DNA of 64,000 bases from Oenococcus kitaharae (GCF_025758695.1 NZ_JANJQP010000002.1:434001-498000); one strand, 5' to 3'. Numbered from the stretch's first letter, positions 26,445 to 36,908 are shown. Notes: a model not told the origin generated them from the letters alone. Numbers and translations: made by a program.

Positions 26445-27462
26445 TTTTTTTATTGAAACGACCAAAGCAGCTTCTGTGCTGCCAACTAACAGCCGGCCGA
26501 AATTTTTTATGTTTGGGGTTCCTAGTTATACGAACATGGGTGATCAGGCTGTCTCTTTAGCTGCACGTAAATATATTGAAGCTGAATTTCCTGAATTTGA
26601 ATACATTGAAATTATGGAAGATGATAACGAAAGCGGTATGGCGGCAGTTGAGAAAATCATCACTTCCCAAGATATCGTCGCTTTTGTTGGCGGCGGCAAC
26701 ATGGGCAGCCTTTATACGGACCACGAGACTGCGCGCCGTGCCGTTTTCTCGACTTTTGTTAATAATTTGACGATTTCTTTTCCGCAATCTATCCATTTCG
26801 AAGAGACGCCTTTTGGCCAAAAAGAACAGCGGTTAAGCCAAGCGGCCTACAAGAAAAATCCGCATTTGTTTTTGCTTGCACGTGATGCACAAAGCTATCA
26901 CCGTATGCAGACCACTTTTGAGAATCGTGTCCTGTTTACGCCTGATATGGTGCTGTATTTTAAGCCAAGAAAATTCAATTTTAAACGGTCGGGTGCACTT
27001 TTTGTGCTGCGCCATGATGGCGAAAAAGTTGTTGACGAACCCTTGATGGATTCGATGAAGACGATCCTGAATAACGGCCGGCCGATTAACCGGACAGATA
27101 CGGTTTTGGATTCGGTTGACAAAATTAGTCCATTGACACGCGAAACCTTATTTAACCAGCAGTTGGAATTGTTTGCCCATCAAGAAATGATCATTACCGA
27201 CCGCTGGCATGCCATGGTCTTTTCTGTGCTGACCGGGACACCGTGCCTGCTTTTTGGCAACAGTTACGGCAAGGGCAAACATGCTTATGTCGATTGGCTT
27301 GAACATATTGATTGGATTGATTATACGGATGAGACGGATCCCAATCGCTTGAAGCAGATTGTTGATCGTTTAATGGCCAGCAAAATACATGATTTTGATC
27401 TTCGCCCCGATTTTGATCAGCTGCACCGCTTGATTGCCAGGCATTTGCAGACGATGAAATAG
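26437..27462 (+). CDS. Polysaccharide pyruvyl transferase family protein
   Basis: 341 residues from ATG 26437 (AAAGGAG 6 bases upstream). The family pattern is visible: GVPSYTNMGDQAVSLAARKY near the N-terminus, VGGGNMGSLY, LLARDAQSYHR and the C-terminal ITDRWHAMVFSVLTGTP with LLFGNSYGKGK. Members transfer pyruvate from phosphoenolpyruvate to sugars of exopolysaccharide or wall polymers; some related proteins have other roles. Coupling to a sugar transporter rather than an EPS cluster is unusual. It has no signal peptide and would work in the cytoplasm. Confidence 0.82.
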   Translation: MPDFFIETTKAASVLPTNSRPKFFMFGVPSYTNMGDQAVSLAARKYIEAEFPEFEYIEIMEDDNESGMAAVEKIITSQDIVAFVGGGNMGSLYTDHETARRAVFSTFVNNLTISFPQSIHFEETPFGQKEQRLSQAAYKKNPHLFLLARDAQSYHRMQTTFENRVLFTPDMVLYFKPRKFNFKRSGALFVLRHDGEKVVDEPLMDSMKTILNNGRPINRTDTVLDSVDKISPLTRETLFNQQLELFAHQEMIITDRWHAMVFSVLTGTPCLLFGNSYGKGKHAYVDWLEHIDWIDYTDETDPNRLKQIVDRLMASKIHDFDLRPDFDQLHRLIARHLQTMK

Positions 27463-27492
27463 TTTTGTGCCCTTAATTATACGGACTCAATC

Positions 27493-27520
27493 AAAAAAAG
27501 ACCCTTGTGGTCCTTTTTTT
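27493..27520. terminator. Bidirectional terminator between convergent genes
   Basis: A-run, GACC-CTTGT-GGTC stem and T-run between the pyruvyl-transferase-like gene and the convergent small envelope protein gene. It can serve both. Confidence 0.85.
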
Positions 27521-27884
27521 AGTCCTGTTTTTTCTGCTGTTTTTCTACTTCATCGACTTTACGCATCATGTCGTCTTTTTTGCTGGCAAGCTCGCCGACC
27601 TTGTCTTTGACAACACCAGTTGCATCAGTTAAGACATCTTTGACTTTGCCGGCTGCATCGCCAAGTGTCTTTTTGCCTTCTTGGAAGATTTCGCCGGTAG
27701 TTTTATCAGAGATTTTTTTGACCTTATCTGTGAATTTATCTTTCAGCGAATCGGCTTTGTCCGTCCAATCGTCTGCCGACTCATCAATTTTCTTAGCCGC
27801 AAATACTGTGCTGGCAACCAAGATACCGCCGGTAATCAAAGCAAATGATGCGGTAATTTTGAGAAACTTTTTGAATTCTTCCAT
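27519..27884 (-). CDS. Small membrane-anchored helical protein (YtxH-like)
   Basis: 121 residues from ATG 27884; the GTG at 27896 overlaps its own ribosome site AAAGGAG. An N-terminal hydrophobic helix (about 8-30) is followed by a highly charged amphipathic tail with recurring KDK and DKxxD patterns (TDKVKKISDKT, VKDVLTDATGVVKDKVGELA). This looks like YtxH/CsbD-type stress-linked envelope proteins, although no catalytic motif exists to confirm it. It stands alone, divergent from the ROK kinase gene. Confidence 0.7.
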   Translation of the reverse strand: MEEFKKFLKITASFALITGGILVASTVFAAKKIDESADDWTDKADSLKDKFTDKVKKISDKTTGEIFQEGKKTLGDAAGKVKDVLTDATGVVKDKVGELASKKDDMMRKVDEVEKQQKKQD

Positions 27885-28015
27885 GGAAATGAACACTCCT
27901 TTGGTTATTAAAGTTGACTGTGATTTTCAATAGGTTGTTTTGAACTGTGCTGCAATAGTTCGGTGAAACAGGCAAATTAACGCCTGATTTAATTATAATA
28001 CGAACATGTTTCTAA

Positions 28016-28029
28016 TGTAAACGCTTTCA
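28016..28029. promoter_or_regulatory. cre operator upstream of the ROK kinase gene
   Basis: TGTAAACGCTTTCA, an excellent cre match, followed within 2-8 bases by TATATAAT, a likely -10. The site would sit in the promoter spacer of the kinase gene. Confidence 0.65.
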
Positions 28030-28084
28030 TATATAATTGTTTATGTAGGTAGTCTGTTTTAAATGGGCAATGAGGATAATGAAG

Positions 28085-28999
28085 ATGCAGAAAGATTATT
28101 TAGCCTTTGATATTGGCGGGACGGATATTAAATATGGTTTGCTGGATCATTCCGGCAATCTGATCGAACACGACAAAGTGGCGACGCCGGACCAGAATTT
28201 AGATGTGTTCATGGCTGCAATTAAAACGATTATCGAACGTTTCGACGGCCGTTTTCGCGGTATTTGTTTCAGCGTGCCGGGCACAATCGATCATGACCAT
28301 GGCGAGATTATTTATGGTGGCGGCAGTCTGCCTTTTATGGATCACAAATCCTTACCGGAATTGCTGAATCTAGGCGAGACCATTCCTGTCACCGTGGAAA
28401 ACGATGCCAAAGCAGCCGCACTGGCAGAATTATGGCTGGGAAATTTAAAGGGCATTAAAAATGGTGCTGTGATTACATTAGGCACGGGCGTCGGCGGCGG
28501 TATCGTTGCCAACAGCCAACTTTTATATGGCAGCCATTTTCAAGCCGGTGAATTGAGCTTTATGTCCGACTGGCAGGACATTCAAACCGATACGACCATT
28601 GGGAAGACTGGTTCGGCAATTGTCATGATTCAGAAGATTGCCGAGCTTTTAAACTTGCCAAATAAAAAAGACGGTTTAGCTGTCTTTAAAGCGATCAATG
28701 CTTCAGACCCAAGGGTCTTGGCGATTTTCCAAGATTTCTGCCGAACAATCGCAGCCTTGATTAATAATGTCCAGACCGCGATTGATGGTGAACGTTTCGT
28801 GATTGGCGGCGGCATTTCTGCCCAAAATATCGTGATCGAGACGATTCAAAAGGAATATCTGACACTGAGAAAAGCAATTCCGGTGCTGGACGCGACTTTA
28901 AAAATGCCTGAAATCATGGAGGCCAAATTCCACAACGATGCCAATCTGTATGGGGCTTTGTATCACATGCTACTGGTAGTCGATCAGGGAGGGATTTAA
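28085..28999 (+). CDS. ROK family sugar kinase (beta-glucoside kinase or glucokinase type)
   Basis: 304 residues from ATG 28085, chosen for its spacing of 9 bases from GAGG; ATGs at 28070 and 28079 are less likely. The ATP-binding DIGGTDIKYGLLD, the catalytic aspartate in VENDAKAAALAE and the glycine-rich GTGVGGGIV are present. The zinc motif CxCGxxGC of many ROK glucokinases is absent, as in the beta-glucoside kinase branch. The neighbouring GntR regulator and phospho-beta-glucosidase fit a beta-glucoside role. Its stop overlaps that of the convergent GntR gene by 4 bases. Confidence 0.85.
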   Translation: MQKDYLAFDIGGTDIKYGLLDHSGNLIEHDKVATPDQNLDVFMAAIKTIIERFDGRFRGICFSVPGTIDHDHGEIIYGGGSLPFMDHKSLPELLNLGETIPVTVENDAKAAALAELWLGNLKGIKNGAVITLGTGVGGGIVANSQLLYGSHFQAGELSFMSDWQDIQTDTTIGKTGSAIVMIQKIAELLNLPNKKDGLAVFKAINASDPRVLAIFQDFCRTIAALINNVQTAIDGERFVIGGGISAQNIVIETIQKEYLTLRKAIPVLDATLKMPEIMEAKFHNDANLYGALYHMLLVVDQGGI

Positions 29000-29733
29000 C
29001 TGAGTTTTTTAAACATAAACAGCTGTGTGGTCCCGCAATTATATTTCAGCTTGGAAAAGGCAAAAAGCTGTCCTGAATTCAGATAGGAATCATCGCGCAC
29101 GACCAAAGCTGGTGCGCCCTGAGACAAATGGAAGAAATCCGCTTCCTTTTCAGTCAGTGTGTCGGCTGAAATGATCTCGTCTAAGAATCCCGGTTTAATA
29201 GTGGCCTGCGAGCGCAAAAAGTCAAATAAAGACCCATATAAAGCGTCTTCTGGAATCGCACCGACAACATCGTCCAGATAATAAGAACATTCCAGTACGT
29301 AGGGCGCACCGTCCAGAGTTCGAAAACGTTTGACCTCAATTAATCTCGTGCCGATCGGAAGTTCGCAGCCGATTGGCAAAAATTCAGCTTCCTGAAGAGG
29401 AATGGTTCGCTGACGGGCTTTTTTTGTCTCCAGCCGATGAGTCTGGCGTGATAATTCTTCAGCCAGGTTAACTTTATTCTGCATTGTGATCGTATGGCTG
29501 TTTCGCCGCGGCCGAACAAAAGTCCCGATGCCATGGGCTTGGTAAGTGTAGCCCATGCTGGCCAACTGCGACAAGGCCTGGCGAAGCGTGTAGCGGGTCA
29601 CATCGTAGCGAGCCATCAGTTCCGGTTCGCTCGCCAATTTACGGCTGTGGTCACCGATATGGCCTTTTTGAATTTCAGCTGTCATTTTCTTAACCAATGC
29701 GGCCGTATCCAAGCTGCTGATTTGTTGTGTCAT
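28996..29733 (-). CDS. GntR family regulator with UTRA domain
   Basis: 245 residues. The winged helix at the N-terminus (LASEPELMARYDVTRYTLRQ, about 30-70) has the GntR layout, followed by GYTYQAHGIGTFV. The UTRA ligand domain (about 90-240) has the family-typical LPIGTRLIEVKRFRTLDG and ends YNCGTTQLFMF. HutC-type GntR proteins sense sugar phosphates. It probably controls the phospho-beta-glucosidase/PTS operon upstream or the convergent kinase. A ribosome site AAAGGAT precedes the ATG. Confidence 0.88.
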   Translation of the reverse strand: MTQQISSLDTAALVKKMTAEIQKGHIGDHSRKLASEPELMARYDVTRYTLRQALSQLASMGYTYQAHGIGTFVRPRRNSHTITMQNKVNLAEELSRQTHRLETKKARQRTIPLQEAEFLPIGCELPIGTRLIEVKRFRTLDGAPYVLECSYYLDDVVGAIPEDALYGSLFDFLRSQATIKPGFLDEIISADTLTEKEADFFHLSQGAPALVVRDDSYLNSGQLFAFSKLKYNCGTTQLFMFKKLS

Positions 29734-29770
29734 GATAGATCCTTTCTAGCAGGCAAAATATGCGGCGTTT

Positions 29771-29800
29771 AAAAAAGCATCCGCTCATGGATGCGTTTTA
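29771..29800 (-). terminator. Terminator after the phospho-beta-glucosidase gene
   Basis: Minus strand GCATCC-ATGAGC-GGATGC followed by TTTTTT, directly after the GH1 stop codon. It ends the IIB-IIA-GH1 operon and insulates the GntR gene. Confidence 0.88.
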
Positions 29801-29807
29801 AAAAATT

Positions 29808-31635
<1,828 letters not shown>

Positions 31636-31639
<4 letters not shown>

Positions 31640-31947
31640 TTTTGTCCTACCAGGGCCAGAGCAGACTTTAAAACATTGTCGCCCTTCATTAGGCCGTAAT
31701 CCTGCATATTAATTACTTCAACCGGAATATCGATTCTCTTTTTAAAGTCATCTTCCATGTACCTGACTTGTGGGCCGAGCATTAGAACATCCGGATGCAT
31801 TTCTTCAATGATGTTACCGGCGTCAGACGCTGCCGTGGCTTGAATTTCCGCGTCAATGCCGTCGGCTTCAGCTGCTTTTTTCATTTTGGAAACCAGCATA
31901 CTGGTCGACATACCAGCTGCACAAACTAATAAAATTTTAGTAGCCAT
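31636..31947 (-). CDS. PTS lactose/cellobiose-family IIB component
   Basis: 103 residues from ATG 31947 (TTGGAG 8 bases upstream). The phospho-cysteine is in ILLVCAAGMSTSMLV. CelA-type IIB proteins phosphorylate the sugar during passage through IIC. No IIC gene is found next to it or anywhere in this window. It is the first gene of the IIB-IIA-GH1 operon and has one cre box 20 bases upstream, with two more between it and the lacI gene. Confidence 0.9.
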
Positions 31948-31966
31948 TCTAAACTCCAATCCTTAT

Positions 31967-31980
31967 TGTTAGCGCTTACA
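31967..31980. promoter_or_regulatory. cre box upstream of the PTS IIB operon
   Basis: TGTTAGCGCTTACA, a cre match 20 bases before the IIB start codon. Confidence 0.6.
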
Positions 31981-32090
31981 TTTTTCTTTAAAAGAAGTTG
32001 TTCGCTAGCCGAAAAGGCGGGGCCGGCAAACAGACTCATTCGAATGAGCACTCATCCGAACGACTTCATGTTAGCATAACCCTTCATTAG

Positions 32091-32158
32091 TGTAAACGCT
32101 TTCTTTACGAGTAAACTGGGAAAAAGGGCCTAAATGATTTTATTTGAAAGCGCTTTCT
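32091..32158. promoter_or_regulatory. Pair of cre boxes between lacI and the PTS IIB operon
   Basis: TGTAAACGCTTTCT (32091-32104) and TGAAAGCGCTTTCT (32145-32158), 54 bases apart centre to centre, about five helical turns. The second lies only 7 bases beyond the lacI-type gene's stop. With the box at 31967 this makes three operators in about 190 bases, a layout that allows looping. CcpA, the LacI protein or both may bind. Confidence 0.6.
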
Positions 32159-32165
32159 TGATTAC

Positions 32166-33158
32166 TTAAGTAGACTCCCTGACAATCAGTTCAACTGGTA
32201 AATTAATTTGTTTATCGGGATTGTTCAGCTGCTCGCGATCGTAATTATTGACAAGCAGATCTACTGCCAAATAACCTTCTTGCCATTTTGGCTGATTAAT
32301 AGTTGTGAGAGAAGGGCTGATCACATTCGAAATAATGGTGTTGTCAAAACCGATAATTGCCACATCTTCAGGAATTTTTAATTTCAATTTGCGAGCAGCG
32401 CTAACAACCCCTGCCCCAAGAGTGTCTGAAACACAAAAGAAGGCATCAGGATGGTTTTTCTGATTTAGGAGACGAACAGCTGTTGAATAGGCAAGATCAT
32501 AACTAATCACAGGCAAGGACACAATCCAATCTGGATTGATTTTTGCGCCCGCCTCCGTGATAGCGGAACAGAAACCACGTTCTCGTTCATGCGCATATTT
32601 AAAGTCTTGATTGCCATTGATCATGGCAAGTTGTTTTTTGCCACTCACTAAAAATTGTTTACTTGCCATTTTGGCAGCGCTGTAATCGTCTATAGATACG
32701 AATGGCAGTTGAGCACTAGGATTATATTCACAGCATTGGACGACACGCGTCATTTTAGCAATCTTGTTCAAAATATACGTTGGCAGCTGGTTGAGAATAA
32801 TTACGCCGAAGACGTGCAGCTTCGTAATTAGAGTCGCAAAAAGCAGAATATTGGATGCGTTCAAGGCAGTCTGATCAACAAGTAAATGATAGCCATTGGA
32901 TTCAGCTGATTCTTTGGCACCTTCAATCACTTCTGCGTAAAAAATGTTCGTAATATCAGGCACGTTTAGTAAAATAATTCGTTTTTGGCCATTTTGTTTT
33001 GTATCTTTATGTGCATAGCCGAACTTGTCTATCGCTGCTTGAATGCGCTCAGCTGTGCTATTTTTGATTTTTTCAGGGTGATGCATAAAACGAGAAACAG
33101 TTGCCGCTGAAACGTTGGCAGCCTTGGCAATATCGTAAGCGTTTATCTTTGTTTTCAT
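32166..33158 (-). CDS. LacI family transcriptional regulator
   Basis: 330 residues. The N-terminal helix-turn-helix and hinge have INAYDIAKAANVSAATVSRF and the following HHPEKIKNSTAERIQAA. The periplasmic-binding-like effector domain (about 60-330) includes FCVSDTLGAGVVSAARKL and VAIIGFDNTIISN. It is divergent from the oxidoreductase operon, whose promoter carries a matching operator, so it most likely represses that operon. It could also bind the repeated operators near its 3' end. Confidence 0.92.
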   Translation of the reverse strand: MKTKINAYDIAKAANVSAATVSRFMHHPEKIKNSTAERIQAAIDKFGYAHKDTKQNGQKRIILLNVPDITNIFYAEVIEGAKESAESNGYHLLVDQTALNASNILLFATLITKLHVFGVIILNQLPTYILNKIAKMTRVVQCCEYNPSAQLPFVSIDDYSAAKMASKQFLVSGKKQLAMINGNQDFKYAHERERGFCSAITEAGAKINPDWIVSLPVISYDLAYSTAVRLLNQKNHPDAFFCVSDTLGAGVVSAARKLKLKIPEDVAIIGFDNTIISNVISPSLTTINQPKWQEGYLAVDLLVNNYDREQLNNPDKQINLPVELIVREST

Positions 33159-33307
33159 TGCTTTGGACCCGATTTCTGCAAATGCTGTTTTATGTGTAAA
33201 TTGAGCAAAATCTTCATATGCTCAATTATATGCGATAGTTCTTTCGCAGATTTCTTCCATTGAATAATGAAATTAAAAATGAAATATTTTATAAAATGAA
33301 ATATTAA

Positions 33308-33336
33308 TTGAAATGTAAGCGCTTCTAGAATATAAT
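33308..33336 (+). promoter_or_regulatory. Promoter with embedded LacI/CcpA operator for the oxidoreductase operon
   Basis: TTGAAA (33308-33313), exactly 17 bases, TATAAT (33331-33336). The spacer is filled by TGTAAGCGCTTCTA (33314-33327), so a bound repressor would exclude RNA polymerase. Confidence 0.8.
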
Positions 33337-33366
33337 TATCTCTGTTGAGCAGACGAAAGGAGAAAA

Positions 33367-34416
33367 ATGACTAAAAAAAAATTAAACGTTGCTGTTATTG
33401 GCTGCGGAAAGATTGCTCAGATGAGGCATCTGCCAGAATATGCAGCGAATCCAAATGTGACCTTGGTTGGCTATTTTGACTACACGGCACAACGCGCTGC
33501 CAGGGCAGCTCAAGAGTATGGTGGACAAGTCTATGCGAGTATCAAGGAACTATTAGCTGATAGCAAAATAGATGCTGTGAGTGTTTGCTTAGCCAATGCT
33601 GCGCACGCTCAAGTATCGATTCAGGCACTTGAAGCTGGGAAAGATGTCTTATGTGAGAAGCCTATGGCGACTACTATCGAAGATTGCAAGGCCATGATTC
33701 ACGCTGCTCGAGACTATCATCGCGCTTTAATGATTGGCCACAACCAGCGCTTGGCTCAGGCACACTTGACTGCAAAAAAATTACTGTCTCAAGGATTGAT
33801 CGGCAGAGTTTTAAGTTTTAAGACTACTTTTGGCCACGGTGGGCCTGAACAATGGAGTGTGAACGCTGGACCTGGTACCTGGTTTTTTGATCAAAATCGT
33901 TCTAAGTTTGGCGCTATTTTTGATTTAGGCGTCCACAAAACAGACCTGATTCAATATTTGTTAGATAGCAGGGTTGTTTCAGTATCGGCCAAGATGGCCA
34001 CTTTGGACAAAAAAGATGCTGACGGTAATTTTATTGCGGTTGATGACAATGCGATCAGTATCTACACAATGGCTAACGGTGCCATCGGTACTATGTCTGC
34101 TAGCTGGACCTATTACGGCGAAGAAGATAATTCTACGATTCTCTATGGTAGCAAGGGCATCATGAAAATTTATGATGATCCACATTATGCAATTAAAATT
34201 ATTTTGAAAAATGGTGAAAAGATTTTCTACGACACTGATCAGATTCAGACAAATGATCACCAAGCCAATTCAGGCGTCATTGATGAATTTGTCAGTGCCA
34301 TTTTAGAAAAGCGCCCGTCGATGATTGATGCGATCACTGTTTTAGCTGCGATGCGAGCTGTCTTTGCTGCAGTTGAATCTAATAAATTAGGTAAAACGGT
34401 TCAGGTGACTAAGTAG
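33367..34416 (+). CDS. Gfo/Idh/MocA family NAD(P)-dependent oxidoreductase
   Basis: 349 residues. A Rossmann domain starts VAVIGCGKIAQMRHLPEYA, followed by the family motif DVLCEKPMATT and a beta-sheet C-terminal domain with FDLGVHKTDLIQYL. These enzymes oxidise sugars, inositols or aminosugars. The downstream sugar isomerase and GRP sugar transporter indicate a polyol or sugar pathway, possibly an inositol derivative; the substrate cannot be named. A strong ribosome site GAAAGGAG precedes the ATG. Confidence 0.88.
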   Translation: MTKKKLNVAVIGCGKIAQMRHLPEYAANPNVTLVGYFDYTAQRAARAAQEYGGQVYASIKELLADSKIDAVSVCLANAAHAQVSIQALEAGKDVLCEKPMATTIEDCKAMIHAARDYHRALMIGHNQRLAQAHLTAKKLLSQGLIGRVLSFKTTFGHGGPEQWSVNAGPGTWFFDQNRSKFGAIFDLGVHKTDLIQYLLDSRVVSVSAKMATLDKKDADGNFIAVDDNAISIYTMANGAIGTMSASWTYYGEEDNSTILYGSKGIMKIYDDPHYAIKIILKNGEKIFYDTDQIQTNDHQANSGVIDEFVSAILEKRPSMIDAITVLAAMRAVFAAVESNKLGKTVQVTK

Positions 34417-34485
34417 CTAGCTACTACATGAATTTATCAATGGTTTGAAAATTTTCTATATATCTATATATTGAGAGGAGTAAAA

Positions 34486-35409
34486 ATGATTCAATTAGGT
34501 TTTTTAAGTGCAATATTTCCAGATCTAACTTTTGAAGAGGTAGTTGATTTTGCTGAGAAAAATCATTTTCAGAAAATCGAATTAGCGAGCTGGCCAGAGG
34601 AAAAGGCGACAAGAAAATATGCTGGCGTCAGTCATTTAAATGTTGACAAAGTAATAGCCGATGATGGCTATGCAAGCTATATCAAAAAATATTTGTCCGA
34701 TCATGGTGTTTCTCTATCCGCACTTGGTTATTATCCAAATGTGATGGATCAGGATTTGGATCGACGAAGTTTTGTAATTACGCATCTGAAGAAGGTCATT
34801 CAATCAGCACATATTCTCGGATTGGACCTAGTCAATACCTTCATTGGTAGAAAACAGAATACGAATTTAGAAGATAATTATAAATTAGTTGCCAAGATCT
34901 GGCCAGACATTCTGCAGTATGCTGAGGACTTGCATGTTCGCATTGGTATTGAAAATTGTCCAATGCTGTTTACAAATGATGAATGGCCAGGAGGGCAAAA
35001 TATCTTTTATTCACCGCAGACATGGCGCGAAATATTCAAAATTCTCCCAACCAAAAACTTAGGAATTAATTTCGATCCATCGCATATGGTTTGGCAGAAA
35101 ATGGACTACATTGCCCCGATTTATGAATTCTCAGACAAACTTTTTCAGATTCATTTCAAAGATATTAAAGTCTTAGAGAATAAGTTATCCGATGTTGGTA
35201 TTTTAGCGACACCTCTGCAGTTTATGGTACCGAAGCTTCCTGGGCTGGGTGATGTTGATTTTGGCAAGTTTGTTTCAGCACTGACAGATGTTGGTTATGA
35301 TGGTACCGGCGCAGTTGAGATGGAAGACGCGGCCTTTGATAAGAGCCTAGCTGTTCGAAAAGCCGGGATGCTTCAGTCGGCACACTATTTATCTCAATAT
35401 CTGTTTTGA
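34486..35409 (+). CDS. Sugar phosphate isomerase/epimerase (TIM barrel, AP endonuclease family 2 fold)
   Basis: 307 residues from ATG 34486 (GAGGAG 6-8 bases upstream). Metal-binding residues of the xylose-isomerase-like barrel are visible: GIENCPMLFTND, GINFDPSHMVW, FQIHFKDIKV and GAVEMEDAAFD. Such proteins isomerise or epimerise ketoses, inosose or related compounds. It follows the oxidoreductase and precedes a sugar transporter, forming an uptake-and-conversion set. Confidence 0.85.
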   Translation: MIQLGFLSAIFPDLTFEEVVDFAEKNHFQKIELASWPEEKATRKYAGVSHLNVDKVIADDGYASYIKKYLSDHGVSLSALGYYPNVMDQDLDRRSFVITHLKKVIQSAHILGLDLVNTFIGRKQNTNLEDNYKLVAKIWPDILQYAEDLHVRIGIENCPMLFTNDEWPGGQNIFYSPQTWREIFKILPTKNLGINFDPSHMVWQKMDYIAPIYEFSDKLFQIHFKDIKVLENKLSDVGILATPLQFMVPKLPGLGDVDFGKFVSALTDVGYDGTGAVEMEDAAFDKSLAVRKAGMLQSAHYLSQYLF

Positions 35410-35438
35410 GTAAAACTGGGTTTAGGAAGGACAAAGAA

Positions 35439-36395
35439 ATGGCGATTATCATTGCACTGATTCCAGCTTTGTGTTGGGGATCACTTGGATTGTTTGCAAC
35501 AAAATTTGGCGGGAATTCATCTCAGCAGACACTAGGATTAACTTTTGGTGGCTTGATATTTGGTGTGCTAATTTATTTATTATGGGTATTGCCGCACAAC
35601 TATACAATGAATTCGACGATTGTTGTGATTGGTTCAATATCAGGTATCTTATGGACTGTTGGACAAGGTTTTCAATTCGTTGCGATTAAATCTTTAGGAG
35701 TTTCCAGAGCAGTGCCATTATCGATGACTAGTCAAATTGTTGGTAATGCATTGTTAGGGGCAGCTGTACTAGGAGAGTGGCAAACTATGGCCAAGTGGTT
35801 TGTTGCGATTATCGGTATCATTTTGATTGTTATCGGGGCCATGCTTATTCAGACGCGTGATCGCACGCAGACTAGGTCTGACAATCGAGAAAAGTCATCA
35901 TTAGCGGGTCTACTGCCCTTGACTTTCTCAACACTTGGCTTCATGGGCTACTTTATTACGCCGCGTCTGCTGCAAAGCTGGATGCATGTCTCTCAAAGTA
36001 TTCTTAACGCGGATCACGGAGTCCAATATATGATTACGATCATTTTTCCGCAGTCCGTTGGTATGGTGATCGGTGCCTTCTTATTTATTTATTTGATCAC
36101 GCATGAGACTAAGCAGATTTTTAACGCCAGTACTTTTAAAAACTTTATTCCTGGTTTTGTTTGGGGAATTGGCAACATCGCATTATTTATTTCAATTGCC
36201 AATCCAAATCTTGGCCAGGCCGTATCTTCAACGCTCAGTTCTATGGGCTTTATTGTTGGTACCTTTGGTGGTATTTTCATATTGAAAGAAAAGAAGACTA
36301 GCTATCAGATGAGGCTGATTATCATCGGTACGATTATTGCAGTATTTGGAGCTGCAATCATGAGCAACTTGGATTTTTTGACCAATCTTTTATGA
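35439..36395 (+). CDS. GRP family sugar transporter (RbsU/GlcU type)
   Basis: 318 residues with ten predicted membrane helices, starting MAIIIALIPALCWGSLG behind AGGAAGG. The two-fold DMT-like layout and motifs such as LGVSRAVPLSMTSQIVGNAL and the C-terminal GQAVSSTLSSMGFIVGTFGG match the glucose/ribose porter family. It imports a monosaccharide by proton symport. As the third gene of the LacI-controlled operon it probably brings in the substrate of the two enzymes. Confidence 0.87.
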   Translation: MAIIIALIPALCWGSLGLFATKFGGNSSQQTLGLTFGGLIFGVLIYLLWVLPHNYTMNSTIVVIGSISGILWTVGQGFQFVAIKSLGVSRAVPLSMTSQIVGNALLGAAVLGEWQTMAKWFVAIIGIILIVIGAMLIQTRDRTQTRSDNREKSSLAGLLPLTFSTLGFMGYFITPRLLQSWMHVSQSILNADHGVQYMITIIFPQSVGMVIGAFLFIYLITHETKQIFNASTFKNFIPGFVWGIGNIALFISIANPNLGQAVSSTLSSMGFIVGTFGGIFILKEKKTSYQMRLIIIGTIIAVFGAAIMSNLDFLTNLL

Positions 36396-36434
36396 GATCG
36401 CGGATTTTGGCATTAAAGGTTTAGGATAATTTTG

Positions 36435-36472
36435 TGAGAGCGCTTTCTTTTCAATCAGATCTATGTTATGAT
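36435..36472 (+). promoter_or_regulatory. cre box and promoter of the structured leader RNA
   Basis: TGAGAGCGCTTTCT (36435-36448, cre) overlaps the place of a weak -35. A -10 TATGAT is at 36467-36472. Transcription would start close to 36480, where the structured region begins. Confidence 0.55.
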
Positions 36473-36479
36473 GTTTATA

Positions 36480-36690
36480 GGGTTTAAGAGATCATAAAAG
36501 CGGTTTAAGCCACTCGAAAGATTTCTCGTATGAGCAAATTGGATCTCATGAGACCCGGAGCAGTTCCTACCAGCATTTATGTTTCGGTGTTTGAGCAATA
36601 GCTTTCAAGACATCGGCATTGAAATGGTTACAGTGAGAGCATTTGGGCAGTGCCAAATGATTCAAGACTGTCGGGGGAGCTGTTTTTTTA
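36480..36690 (+). ncRNA. Unidentified structured leader RNA or sRNA
   Basis: A region of about 210 bases with two nested folds. Domain 1 (about 36480-36556) is closed by GGGTTT/AGACCC and GAGATC/GATCTC. Domain 2 (about 36559-36682) is closed by CAGTTCC/GGAGCTG, with an inner hairpin ATTTGG-GCAGTG-CCAAAT (about 36638-36655) and TTTGA/TCAAG and TTTC/GAAA pairings. The outer stem ends directly at a run of seven Ts, so it can act as a terminator. A cre-bearing promoter precedes it and a 55-aa gene follows. It matches none of the riboswitch classes I could recall. Confidence 0.55.
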
Positions 36691-36705
36691 TACAAGGAGG
36701 CAAGA

Positions 36706-36873
36706 ATGAAAGACCATAACAAACCAGCACATGACATGTTCGGCGGACCATTGACCATTAAAACAAAATTACCTGTCAAACCAGTCCTTGCCTTTGCGGC
36801 AGCTAATATTGCCCTGGGCGTGGCACTCGGTTTTGCCGTTGGGACGCTTTTCAATTTAAAAAAGAAGATGTAA
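36706..36873 (+). CDS. Small single-pass membrane protein (55 aa)
   Basis: 55 residues starting MKDHNKPAHDMFGGPLTIK, with one hydrophobic, alanine/glycine-rich helix (about 24-48) and a basic LKKKM end. AAGGAGG is 6 bases upstream, and a terminator follows directly. The gene is too short for most ORF finders. Function is unknown. Its expression appears to be set by the structured leader upstream, which makes it worth noting. Confidence 0.75.
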   Translation: MKDHNKPAHDMFGGPLTIKTKLPVKPVLAFAAANIALGVALGFAVGTLFNLKKKM

Positions 36874-36880
36874 AAACATA

Positions 36881-36908
36881 AATCCCTGACATTCGCCGGG
36901 GATTTTTT
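36881..36908 (+). terminator. Terminator after the 55-aa gene
   Basis: AATCCC...GGGGATT stem followed by TTTTTT, 8 bases after the stop codon. Confidence 0.85.

Noticed and set aside
36530-36601. A 23-codon ORF (MSKLDLMRPG...) inside the structured RNA
   Set aside because: It lacks a convincing ribosome site and lies across both RNA domains; the pairing explains the sequence better. Ribosome profiling could reopen this.
36480-36690. Reading the structured leader as a T-box
   Set aside because: It has no GGTGG-type T-box motif or AGAGA/GNTGNAA stem I elements, in contrast to the clear T-box at 11841-12130.
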